This document shows positions 29,051 to 37,976 of a stretch of 64,000 nucleotides of DNA, in pieces (position 1 is the stretch's first letter; the number at the start of each line of letters is the position of its first letter). The stretch is taken from NCBI RefSeq assembly GCF_003063645.1, contig NZ_NESJ01000014.1:62001-126000 (forward strand), read 5' to 3'. The notes beneath the pieces were generated by a model. It did not search any database. It had not been told where the DNA came from and saw nothing but the letters and a program-made list of their open reading frames with translations. Position numbers and translations under genes: made by a program. This DNA comes from Limnohabitans sp. 2KL-51 (GTDB taxonomy: Bacteria; Pseudomonadota; Gammaproteobacteria; Burkholderiales; Burkholderiaceae_C).

Positions 29051-32000
29051 ATGAAATACAACGTATATTTCGAGCAATTTGAATACCAAGTGACCTTACA
29101 GGAGTCTAGCAATGCCATTGTCTGTTCTGATGGTTGTTATACATATGATAAACTGAATAAATTAGCCAATCAAATAGCACATACATTAATCGAAGCAGGA
29201 ATAGAATCAAAAAAACAATCAATTGTTGGTTTGTTTTTTTCATCAGGTCATAATTACGTTGCTTCACTTTTAGGTGTAGCAAAAGCAGGAGCTGCATTTT
29301 TACCACTTTCTCCTGATTTACCAGATGATCGTCTTGCAGGCTACATAAAGAAGGCTGATTGTTCATATTTAATTACTGATCGAAATCATGTTCCAGCTTT
29401 GCAGAAAGTAATAGATTCAATCTCAAGTTCTGCTCAAATAATTACACTAGATCAATGTCTTGAACAGACCAAGCAGGGAAATCCAGGTATTGCTGTTGGT
29501 CCTGCAGACGGCTGTTATGTCATGTTTACTTCGGGCTCAACTGGTCAACCCAAAGCCATTTTAGGCCAGCAGCGTGGATTAAGTCATTTCCTTCGTTGGG
29601 AATTGGAAACGCTTCAGTTGGACTCTACGGTGCGCAGTTCTTGGTTAGCGCCAGTAAGTTTTGATGTCAGTTTACGAGATATTCTTGTGCCATTGATGGC
29701 TGGTGGAACTCTTTTTTGGCCAGATGAAAATACAAGAATGCAACCGCATCGTCTGGTAACTTGGCTCCAAGAAAATAAAATCAATCTAATGCATTGTGTC
29801 CCTACCGTGCTCAGATTATTGACGAACGCATTACAAGAGTCGACTACGACTTTACCAGCGTTTCCAGATATGCGTTTCATATTGATTGCAGGTGAACCGT
29901 TATTTGGGTTTGACATAGAAAAGTGGAGAAATAACGCTGGATCCAATCATGAATTAATTAATTTGTATGGTCCTTCCGAAACCACTTTAGCGAAGTTGTA
30001 TTACAGAATCAAACAAGTTCCTATTAATTTACAACAAGTTATTCCTATAGGCATACCCCTACCACACGCATCGGTTGTTATCTTACGAGATGGTACCGAA
30101 TGTACAGTTGGTGAAATCGGTGAAATCTATTTGCGTACGCCTCATCGTTCTTTGGGATATCTCAATGACCCAGAACTGACCGCATCAGCATTCATTCAAA
30201 ATCCCTTAAATTTAAATTCAGAAGATATTCTTTACAAAACAGGTGATATGGGCCGCCTGTTAGAGGATGGAAATGTGGAATGTCTTGGTCGAGAAGATAA
30301 TCAGATTAAAATTAATGGTATACGAATTGAATATGCTGAGATTGAAAATGCATTAAGAAGCGTACCTGGAATTCATCATTGTGCTTGTTCACTGCATTAT
30401 TTTTCTGACCAACGTACTTTGCTAGTTGCTTATTATACTCGTTCTGATAATTCAACAGAGCCCTTAGAATTAAGTGAAATTAGAAATCAGCTAGATACTC
30501 TTTTACCAGTTGTTATGCATCCGCAACGGTTCATTTTGTTGAAAAATATACCTGAAACAATAAGCGGTAAAGTCAATAGAAAAGCACTTCCTAAACCTGA
30601 TGAACTCTACTATGAAAATAATGATTTTAATCAACCAGAAACACAAACTGAAAAATCTTTGGCATCAATATGGTCAGAACTGCTTGGAATTAAATTAGTA
30701 GGTATTGATACAAGTTTCTCCACACTTGGGGGGGATTCATTACGTGCAATTAAATTTCTGATGAAAATTTATCAAACTTTTCATGTTGAGATTTCTCTGG
30801 GAGATTTTTTTCAGAACAATACAATTCGTAACATTGGTAAAATATTAGACAAAGTCAAATTAGAACAAACTAACGAAATTATTGAAAAGCTGCCAGAAGC
30901 TGACAGTTATGATGTGTCACCCTCACAGAAAAGATTGTGGCGTCTTCATCAAATGGGAATAGCTCCCGATGCGTACAATCTTCCTATGGCTTATTACATA
31001 TCGGGACAGCTTGAAGTGGGAATTTTTAAAGAAGCTTTCGATATTCTTGTTGATCGACACGAAGCATTGAGAACAATATTTAAAGATGATAACGGAGTAA
31101 TTAAACAAGTCGTATTGCCCAAATTGAATTGGCAACTAGAAATTGACGATATTCAATTCAATGAAAATAACAACGTTAGAATAAATAATTTGGTTAAATT
31201 GAATGCTGAATATAATTTTAATTTATCAGCAGGACCTTTATTTCGATTGTCATTGATTAAATTACCCAAAGAAAATGATACTGGATTAGAGCGATATTTG
31301 CTTATTTTCAATGTACATCATATTATCAGTGATGTTTGGTCTTTGACCATAATGGTACGCGAGTTAAGTCATTTATACGAGTCATTGAAATTAAAAACCT
31401 CACCAACTTTAAGTGCCTTAAGAATTCAACAGCGAGATATTACTTCTTGGCAAGAAAAGTATTTGAACAGTGAAAAAGGTAAGAATGATGCCACATATTG
31501 GCAGAACCATTTTCACAATGTTCCAGTTCCTCTTGATTTACCAACGGACAGATCACGCCCTGCAGTTCAGACCTTCAATGGGAAGACGATCAGAAAAGTG
31601 TTGCCTTTAGAAACCAGTGATCTTTTGAGAGAATTTGCAAATACAGAAAAGGTTACACTTTTTGTTGTCTTGAATACATTAACTAAAATATTGTTAATGC
31701 GCTATAGTGGTCAAAATGACATTGTTACTGGCAGTCCTGTTGCTGGAAGAAATCATTATGAAATGGAAAACCAAATCGGTTATTTTGTAAACATTATCGC
31801 CTTAAACGATACTTTTAATTTAGAAGATAATTTTAAAATCAGCCTAAAAAAATCTAATTCGACGATCTCGGAGGCTTTGATACATCAGCAATATCCATTT
31901 GATTCATTGGTAGAATCATTAAATCTTATGCGGGACATGAGTAGATCGCCTTTATTTGATGTGATGGTGGTGGTTGATACATTTGACTCTTTTGATTTGA

Positions 32001-35000
32001 ATCTTCATGGATTAGAAATTAAAAAATTTACAGAAGAAAATAATTGGAATTTTAGTCGTTACGATTTGGTTTTTCACTTCCAGACAGAAGCAGGACAAAT
32101 AATTTTAGATATCAATTACAACAGTGATTTATTTGATTATGATAGGGCCATTAAATTATCAAACCATTTTGAAAATCTAACTAAATCTGCTCTGTTGTCA
32201 CCAAATTCCCCCATCGGAAAATTAAATTTATTGTCCAAAAGTGAGCTGGAAATTATTAAATTATTTTCAGTTGGTCCATCATCAGTTAAAAATAATTTTA
32301 CCATTTCAGATTTATTAAAATTAGTTTGTGATAAAAATGAGCAAAATCTTGCTGTTCAGCAGGGTCATTCATCAATAACATACAAAAATCTTCTCCAATA
32401 CAGTGACTTTCTTGCATATAAATTGATGAAGGATTATGGTGTTGAATTGGGTGACAGGATCACTGTTATTGCACATCGCAATATTGAATCGGTCGTGTGC
32501 ATGTTGGCAATCATGCGGGCAGGTGCTATTTATGTACCCATTGATCCTGCCAATCCCAAGGGAAGGATTGCCGGCCTAATTAAAAAGGCTCGCTCTAATT
32601 TGATCTTATTAGTTTCTTCATCGGATTTTGATTTGATTGAAAATTGCAATATTCCGCATTTTTTAATTAACGAAAATTCATACATTGGTGAGTATGTTAA
32701 TGATATTAAATTTCCAAATATAACGATTAATGATGCTGCTTATTTAATATTTACCTCCGGATCTACTGGAGAACCAAAAGGAGTTATTGTTCCACACGGT
32801 GGATTTATAAATATGTCTTTATATCAAATTGATGTATTTAAAATTGATACGTCTGATAGAGTTTTGCAATTTGCTTCACCCTCTTTCGATGCATCTTTGG
32901 CCAATATGTTCATGGCCCTATTCGCAGGTGCTTCTATAATATTGCCATCTAAAAATTCCATTGAATCAAAAGATAATTTTCTTGAATTTATACAACTTTC
33001 TCAATCTACTGTTGTCACATTACCAACAAGTTTTCTTCGCGCTTTGAATAAAGATTCACTGCACAGTGTCAGAGTATTGGTCACGGCTGGAGAAGCTGCT
33101 CCTGTCGAAGAACTTGCATATTACGCTGAATCGATGAATGTTTTCAATGCATATGGTCCCACTGAATTTTCTGTTTGTGCAAGTGTATATTCTGTAAAGT
33201 CTCAGGATGGAAGTTTACAAAGAATTCCAATTGGAAAGCCCATATCCAATTCCAAGATATTTATATTAGATTCAACTGGTAATTTTTGTCCTTTGGGTGT
33301 GCCAGGTGAAATCTTTCTGGCTGGAACTGGTCTGTCATTGGGTTATTTTGATGATATCGAATTAACCCAATCTAAATTTATTTTCTTAGACCAATTAAAT
33401 GAATATGTCTATAAAACGGGTGATATAGGTTGTTGGCTTGAAGATGGGTCTGTTGATATTTTGGGACGCAATGATGATCAAATTAAAATTTCAGGTCATC
33501 GTATTGAGATTGGCGAAATTGAACACGCACTACGTGATTTGCCAGGTATAGCGGACGCTACCGTTACATCCATACTGCGCTCAGACAAAACACTGTCGTT
33601 GGCAGCATATTATTGCTTAGTTCCGTCTGTTGAAATTTGGCCTTCAGTGGCTGAATTCTTTGTTTATGATGACGTTGTTTACTCTAGCATGGCGAATGAT
33701 CAACGACGCAATAGAAGGTACCGAGAATCTTTTGAACGTCATTTAAAGGGAAAGGTCGTTGTAGATATTGGTACAGGACCTTTTGCAATACTTTCACGTA
33801 TAGCCATTGATGCAGGCGCTAAACGTGTTTATGCAATTGATTTATTGGAGTCTACAGCCAATAAAGCGCGACAAACTGTTTCTGAATTAGGATTATCTGA
33901 CAAAATTATTGTATTACAAGGTGATGCCCGCAGTATTCAACTTCCTGAATTGGTCGATTTTTGTATTTCTGAAATTGTGGGTGGAATTGGTGGCTCTGAA
34001 GGAGCTGCTGACATCATTAACCAATCACGAAAGCTGCTTAAATTCCCGCATCAAATTTTGCCACAACGCAGTGTCACACACATTGCTGCGGTCAGCTTAG
34101 AGTCTGGCAGTTGGGAGAAGGGGTTCAGCAATGTGGCCGCACACTATGTTGAGAAAATTTTCAGTGAAGTAGGAGCACCTTTTGATTTGAGGTTGTGTAT
34201 CAAAAATTTTCCTAATTCTGCATTGATTTCTTCTCAAGGAATTTTAGAAGATTTGGATTTTACAAATAATGTTGCTTTAGAATCTGAACATACTGAATGT
34301 TTGATCATCAATAAAGCCTCTTCCCTAACCGGATTTTTGGTTTGGTTGCAACTGCACATTGACTCAATTAGTAGTGTTGATATTTTAGAAAACCCGGATA
34401 GTTGGCTTCCAGTTTATATTCCAATTGATCCTAATAATATTAAACTTAATATTGACGATCAATTGCATTTGAATATAAAGCGAAAATTATCGAAAAATTT
34501 ATTAAACCCAGACTTTATTATTTCTGGTTTTATTGAACGTGATGGTGAAAAAATCCAAAATATAAATTGCAATAGCCTTCATTTTGGAGAAGGATATCGA
34601 CAAACACCTTTTTATCAAATTTTATTTGCAAATAATGACATTCCGAAAATCGATAATTTAGACAGTCAGGCTGTCAGGCGCTCACTTGCCGAGAGATTGC
34701 CATCGTATGCGATTCCAGCATTCTTGATCAGTCTTGATGCTCTGCCTCTGAACGTTAATGGTAAAGTCGATAAAAAGGCATTACCCAATCCACTCTCAAA
34801 TAATAATATTGAATCATTAGATAATTCTGTAAATCCGTTAGAGAAAATAGTTTTACAAGTTTGGCGAGATGTGTTGGGTCGACAAGACATTGGTGTCCAC
34901 GATGACTTTTTCATGCTTGGTGGCGACTCCATGAGAGCCATTCAAATGATTTCTAAATTTAATTTACTGGGGTTGAGTTCTGAAATACGACATATTTTCC

Positions 35001-36448
35001 AAAATCCAACTGTTTCCAAATTGACAAATGTGATTCAAAATACAGTTCACATAACAGATCAAAGTCCTGTTATCGGTGAAGTTCCATTGACGCCGATACA
35101 GTCTTGGTTTTTTGAACAAATGAAGGACAGTTTGAACCACTTTCACCAAGCAGTGTGTTTACGATCAAAGCATCCGATAGAACTTGAACCATTAAAGAAA
35201 GCTTTTACCTCGGTTTGGATTCACCATGATGCGCTGCGAGCTAAATTTTCAATGAATTCAGGTTCTCAAGTATTTGCTGATCTAGGTGATGTACCTTCGA
35301 TCACAGTCATTCAGTCTGCAGACAATGAAAATTTCAAGGATTATGAGAACAATGTTTATCATCACACCAATATTGAAGAAGGTCATCTTTTCAGTGCATT
35401 ACTGATTTCTTCTAATAATCGTCAAGAACTCTTTTTAATTGCACATCATCTTGTAGTAGACAAAGTTTCTTGGGGTATCATTATTGAGGATTTTTCATCT
35501 TCCTATGAGTCAGCCCTAAAAGGTCAGACACCCGTATTACCTTTGAAGTCTGATTCATACAGAGATCATGCAGTTCGAATAAAGAACTTAAGCAATCTGT
35601 CTGATTGGTCTGACATGTCAATATATTGTAGAAATATCGCTGCACCATTGCCAGCATTTTTTGACAGAACAGATGGTTCCATTCGTCGTGGTGGCGACAT
35701 GTTGGTCACATCCAAGCTTGTTGAAATAAAAGCAACATCAGAACTTTTAGATTGTATCAAGGGTAGTAATGGAATCAATTTACAAGAAATTTTGCTTTTA
35801 TCTCTAGGAATGGCAATACACCGTGTCATTGGACAGTCTAATACATTGATAACACTTGAGTCACATGGTAGAGCTTGGCCTGAAAATCTTAATTGTCAAC
35901 TCAATAGTTTAAATTTATCTCGCACAGTAGGTTGGTTCACTGTTCATTATCCCTATATGTTAGATCTTCATCCTAACTTGTCAATTAATGATCAGCTTTC
36001 ACATGTCAAGCACTCTTTGGATTCAATTCCTGATCAAGGTTGGAGTTTCGGTATTGTTGAGCCCATTATTCGCGCGCAAAATTCATCCAATCCTGTTACA
36101 GGTCAAGTAGGATTTAACTATCTTGGAAATATGTCTTCCAAATCAGAGAACAGTCGTTTTGAAGTAATTTGGGAAACTGAGGGTGATACGGTAGGTTCAA
36201 ACAGTCAAAGCCCTCATCCCCTTGATTTACTTTCTTACATTGAAGATAACCAAATTATCCTGCATCTGGCATACGATAAAATATCCGTTAAGAAAGAATT
36301 GGCCGATGGTTTATTAGCTTCAATTTTATCCAATTTATCTGAAATCAGAGATGGAATCTTGTTGGGTAATAAAAATATTGCTTTTACCACGAATAATTTT
36401 ATTTACAAAGGACTAGATGATTCTGATATTGATGATTTGCTCTCTTAA
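29051..36448 (+). CDS. NRPS with architecture A-T-C-A(MT)-T-E
   Basis: Protein of 2,465 residues. It starts directly with an A domain (about 5-515, TSGSTGQPKA near 157; pocket residues D-V-R-H-L-A-L-L-A-K, substrate not assigned), then T1 with S563. The C domain has HHIISD at 756-761, followed by Val instead of Gly. A2 (TSGSTGEPKG near 1234) reads D-A-A-T-V-A-A-V-C-K, resembling aromatic codes. Between A8 and A9, a methyltransferase of about 350 residues is inserted, with V-V-D-I-G-T-G near 1571 and S-E-I-V-G-G-I-G-G-S-E-G; its pattern resembles protein arginine methyltransferases more than the usual N-methyltransferase. T2 has S1960. The epimerisation domain has HHLVVDKVSW from H2132, R-T-V-G-W-F-T and N-Y-L-G. 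The C-terminal tail D-D-S-D-I-D-D-L-L-S looks like a docking donor. AGAGGT precedes the ATG. Confidence 0.92.
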   Translation: MKYNVYFEQFEYQVTLQESSNAIVCSDGCYTYDKLNKLANQIAHTLIEAGIESKKQSIVGLFFSSGHNYVASLLGVAKAGAAFLPLSPDLPDDRLAGYIKKADCSYLITDRNHVPALQKVIDSISSSAQIITLDQCLEQTKQGNPGIAVGPADGCYVMFTSGSTGQPKAILGQQRGLSHFLRWELETLQLDSTVRSSWLAPVSFDVSLRDILVPLMAGGTLFWPDENTRMQPHRLVTWLQENKINLMHCVPTVLRLLTNALQESTTTLPAFPDMRFILIAGEPLFGFDIEKWRNNAGSNHELINLYGPSETTLAKLYYRIKQVPINLQQVIPIGIPLPHASVVILRDGTECTVGEIGEIYLRTPHRSLGYLNDPELTASAFIQNPLNLNSEDILYKTGDMGRLLEDGNVECLGREDNQIKINGIRIEYAEIENALRSVPGIHHCACSLHYFSDQRTLLVAYYTRSDNSTEPLELSEIRNQLDTLLPVVMHPQRFILLKNIPETISGKVNRKALPKPDELYYENNDFNQPETQTEKSLASIWSELLGIKLVGIDTSFSTLGGDSLRAIKFLMKIYQTFHVEISLGDFFQNNTIRNIGKILDKVKLEQTNEIIEKLPEADSYDVSPSQKRLWRLHQMGIAPDAYNLPMAYYISGQLEVGIFKEAFDILVDRHEALRTIFKDDNGVIKQVVLPKLNWQLEIDDIQFNENNNVRINNLVKLNAEYNFNLSAGPLFRLSLIKLPKENDTGLERYLLIFNVHHIISDVWSLTIMVRELSHLYESLKLKTSPTLSALRIQQRDITSWQEKYLNSEKGKNDATYWQNHFHNVPVPLDLPTDRSRPAVQTFNGKTIRKVLPLETSDLLREFANTEKVTLFVVLNTLTKILLMRYSGQNDIVTGSPVAGRNHYEMENQIGYFVNIIALNDTFNLEDNFKISLKKSNSTISEALIHQQYPFDSLVESLNLMRDMSRSPLFDVMVVVDTFDSFDLNLHGLEIKKFTEENNWNFSRYDLVFHFQTEAGQIILDINYNSDLFDYDRAIKLSNHFENLTKSALLSPNSPIGKLNLLSKSELEIIKLFSVGPSSVKNNFTISDLLKLVCDKNEQNLAVQQGHSSITYKNLLQYSDFLAYKLMKDYGVELGDRITVIAHRNIESVVCMLAIMRAGAIYVPIDPANPKGRIAGLIKKARSNLILLVSSSDFDLIENCNIPHFLINENSYIGEYVNDIKFPNITINDAAYLIFTSGSTGEPKGVIVPHGGFINMSLYQIDVFKIDTSDRVLQFASPSFDASLANMFMALFAGASIILPSKNSIESKDNFLEFIQLSQSTVVTLPTSFLRALNKDSLHSVRVLVTAGEAAPVEELAYYAESMNVFNAYGPTEFSVCASVYSVKSQDGSLQRIPIGKPISNSKIFILDSTGNFCPLGVPGEIFLAGTGLSLGYFDDIELTQSKFIFLDQLNEYVYKTGDIGCWLEDGSVDILGRNDDQIKISGHRIEIGEIEHALRDLPGIADATVTSILRSDKTLSLAAYYCLVPSVEIWPSVAEFFVYDDVVYSSMANDQRRNRRYRESFERHLKGKVVVDIGTGPFAILSRIAIDAGAKRVYAIDLLESTANKARQTVSELGLSDKIIVLQGDARSIQLPELVDFCISEIVGGIGGSEGAADIINQSRKLLKFPHQILPQRSVTHIAAVSLESGSWEKGFSNVAAHYVEKIFSEVGAPFDLRLCIKNFPNSALISSQGILEDLDFTNNVALESEHTECLIINKASSLTGFLVWLQLHIDSISSVDILENPDSWLPVYIPIDPNNIKLNIDDQLHLNIKRKLSKNLLNPDFIISGFIERDGEKIQNINCNSLHFGEGYRQTPFYQILFANNDIPKIDNLDSQAVRRSLAERLPSYAIPAFLISLDALPLNVNGKVDKKALPNPLSNNNIESLDNSVNPLEKIVLQVWRDVLGRQDIGVHDDFFMLGGDSMRAIQMISKFNLLGLSSEIRHIFQNPTVSKLTNVIQNTVHITDQSPVIGEVPLTPIQSWFFEQMKDSLNHFHQAVCLRSKHPIELEPLKKAFTSVWIHHDALRAKFSMNSGSQVFADLGDVPSITVIQSADNENFKDYENNVYHHTNIEEGHLFSALLISSNNRQELFLIAHHLVVDKVSWGIIIEDFSSSYESALKGQTPVLPLKSDSYRDHAVRIKNLSNLSDWSDMSIYCRNIAAPLPAFFDRTDGSIRRGGDMLVTSKLVEIKATSELLDCIKGSNGINLQEILLLSLGMAIHRVIGQSNTLITLESHGRAWPENLNCQLNSLNLSRTVGWFTVHYPYMLDLHPNLSINDQLSHVKHSLDSIPDQGWSFGIVEPIIRAQNSSNPVTGQVGFNYLGNMSSKSENSRFEVIWETEGDTVGSNSQSPHPLDLLSYIEDNQIILHLAYDKISVKKELADGLLASILSNLSEIRDGILLGNKNIAFTTNNFIYKGLDDSDIDDLLS

Positions 36449-36472
36449 TAAATATAAGTTATTTCAAATTCC

Positions 36473-37234
36473 ATGGATCATTTAATCTCCAAATATCCCC
36501 GTGGTGCTCGGTGGATGGACAGTCGCATCGGCAATAAACCGCTTATGGTTTGCCTTCCTTTTGCTGGTGGTGGGGCATCCATATTTGCAGGTTGGAAGCA
36601 TGCACTTTCAGAATATGTCGAAGTGAGCCCTATTTATTTACCTGGGAGAGAAGTTAGATCTAATGAACTTCCAATTTCGAATATGCTTACATTAATTAGT
36701 GAGTTGGTATCATACTGGAAATATTGTGATTTTATTCCTGATGTGGTATTTGGGCACAGTATGGGTGCTGCTTTAGGATATGAGTTGTGTGCTGCTCTTC
36801 AATCAAATGGTTTACCAGTACCTAAATTGTTGATCTTGTCTGGACACGCGTGTCCAGAGTCTAGAATCTTTAATTCGTTTAATCATTTAGAAGATAGTAC
36901 ATTTATTAAATCTATCTTTTCTCTTGGGGGTTTAGATCCTGAGATTACAAAAAGTCCAGAACTAATTGCATATTTATTACCAATTTTAAGGGCTGACTTT
37001 ACTTTAATTGAAACATGGAAGCCTTCAGAAGTTATTCTTTCAGATACTGATATTTTGACAATTTCCGGTGAACAAGATGAGTCAGCTTCTTTAAAAAAAA
37101 TGATTGGTTGGAATAAATACACTAGCTGTCAAGTAAACTCAATCACAATACAAGGAAATCATTTTTTTATACAGCAACAACGCTCTGAGTTATTAATCTT
37201 GCTTAAAAATAAACTCATGAATTTTTTTAAATAA
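36473..37234 (+). CDS. Type II (editing) thioesterase
   Basis: Protein of 253 residues with the alpha/beta-hydrolase fold of external thioesterases: C-L-P-F-A-G-G-G-A-S near the N-terminus, the P-G-R-E motif, nucleophile S96 in GHSMG, and a catalytic histidine in Q-G-N-H-F-F near the C-terminus. Such enzymes remove misprimed or stalled acyl groups from carrier proteins of NRPS/PKS lines. It starts 24 bases after the NRPS stop and ends five bases before the phosphopantetheinyl transferase gene, in the same AT-rich operon. It is distinct from the integrated TE at the end of the 2921-6844 protein. Confidence 0.92.
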   Translation: MDHLISKYPRGARWMDSRIGNKPLMVCLPFAGGGASIFAGWKHALSEYVEVSPIYLPGREVRSNELPISNMLTLISELVSYWKYCDFIPDVVFGHSMGAALGYELCAALQSNGLPVPKLLILSGHACPESRIFNSFNHLEDSTFIKSIFSLGGLDPEITKSPELIAYLLPILRADFTLIETWKPSEVILSDTDILTISGEQDESASLKKMIGWNKYTSCQVNSITIQGNHFFIQQQRSELLILLKNKLMNFFK

Positions 37235-37239
37235 TTAAA

Positions 37240-37896
37240 ATGTTTAATATTGAATTTTCATCAATAGATTCTTATGATGATATTTCTGAATCATTTTTAA
37301 TTCTTTCTGAAACTGAAAAATTGCGTGCAAGAAAGTTTCTTAAAATACAGGATAGTTTGCGATTTAAATTAGGTCGTATTTTGGTGCGTAATCGTCTTTC
37401 TAAAGAGCTGGGTTTAAGTCCAGAAAAAGTACCAATTCTAATAAATAGTTTAGGGAAACCAATTTGTCCAATCAGTAATTCTTCAGAGTTTTCAATTTCA
37501 CATGCAGGTTCTTTAGTGGTTGTTGGTTGGTCTGATTTACCCATTGGTGTTGATATTGAGCCTTTGACTGCATTATTGGATCCAAATTTGGATAATTTAA
37601 TATTTAATACAAATGAAATAAATTCCTTTATCGATTTGGAAGAGGATAATAATTATCATCGACTGATGTTATTTGTTGCCAAAGAAGCTGTTTTAAAGTG
37701 TTTGGGTTTGGGTTTTAGTGTTGATCCAAAATTGGTAGAACTTAAAGAGTTTATAAAACCTTGTAAAATTTTTTCAGCCTCCTATTCGGATAATTTGATT
37801 TTTGTCAAGATTTTAAATCTTCCCAGTGGTTATCTGCTCGGTGTGGCGTCACATTCATTTGACAGACTTTTTTTAAAAAAGGCATGTGCAGAATAA
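37240..37896 (+). CDS. Sfp-type 4'-phosphopantetheinyl transferase
   Basis: Protein of 218 residues with the three signatures of the Sfp family: F-S-I-S-H-A-G near 85, the magnesium-binding G-V-D-I-E-P near 105, and F-V-A-K-E-A-V-L-K near 143. It attaches the phosphopantetheine arm of coenzyme A to the serines of the ACP and T domains. It is the last gene of the plus-strand operon, five bases after the type II thioesterase. The sequence directly after its stop switches to GC-rich DNA, so the gene marks the right edge of the cluster. Confidence 0.93.
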   Translation: MFNIEFSSIDSYDDISESFLILSETEKLRARKFLKIQDSLRFKLGRILVRNRLSKELGLSPEKVPILINSLGKPICPISNSSEFSISHAGSLVVVGWSDLPIGVDIEPLTALLDPNLDNLIFNTNEINSFIDLEEDNNYHRLMLFVAKEAVLKCLGLGFSVDPKLVELKEFIKPCKIFSASYSDNLIFVKILNLPSGYLLGVASHSFDRLFLKKACAE

Positions 37897-37976
37897 ACCC
37901 GCTCCCGCACGCTCCGACGAGCCTGAGTGATCCGATCGAATTCAATGGACTCGTCGCGGGAAGTAGGCGCTGCGAC

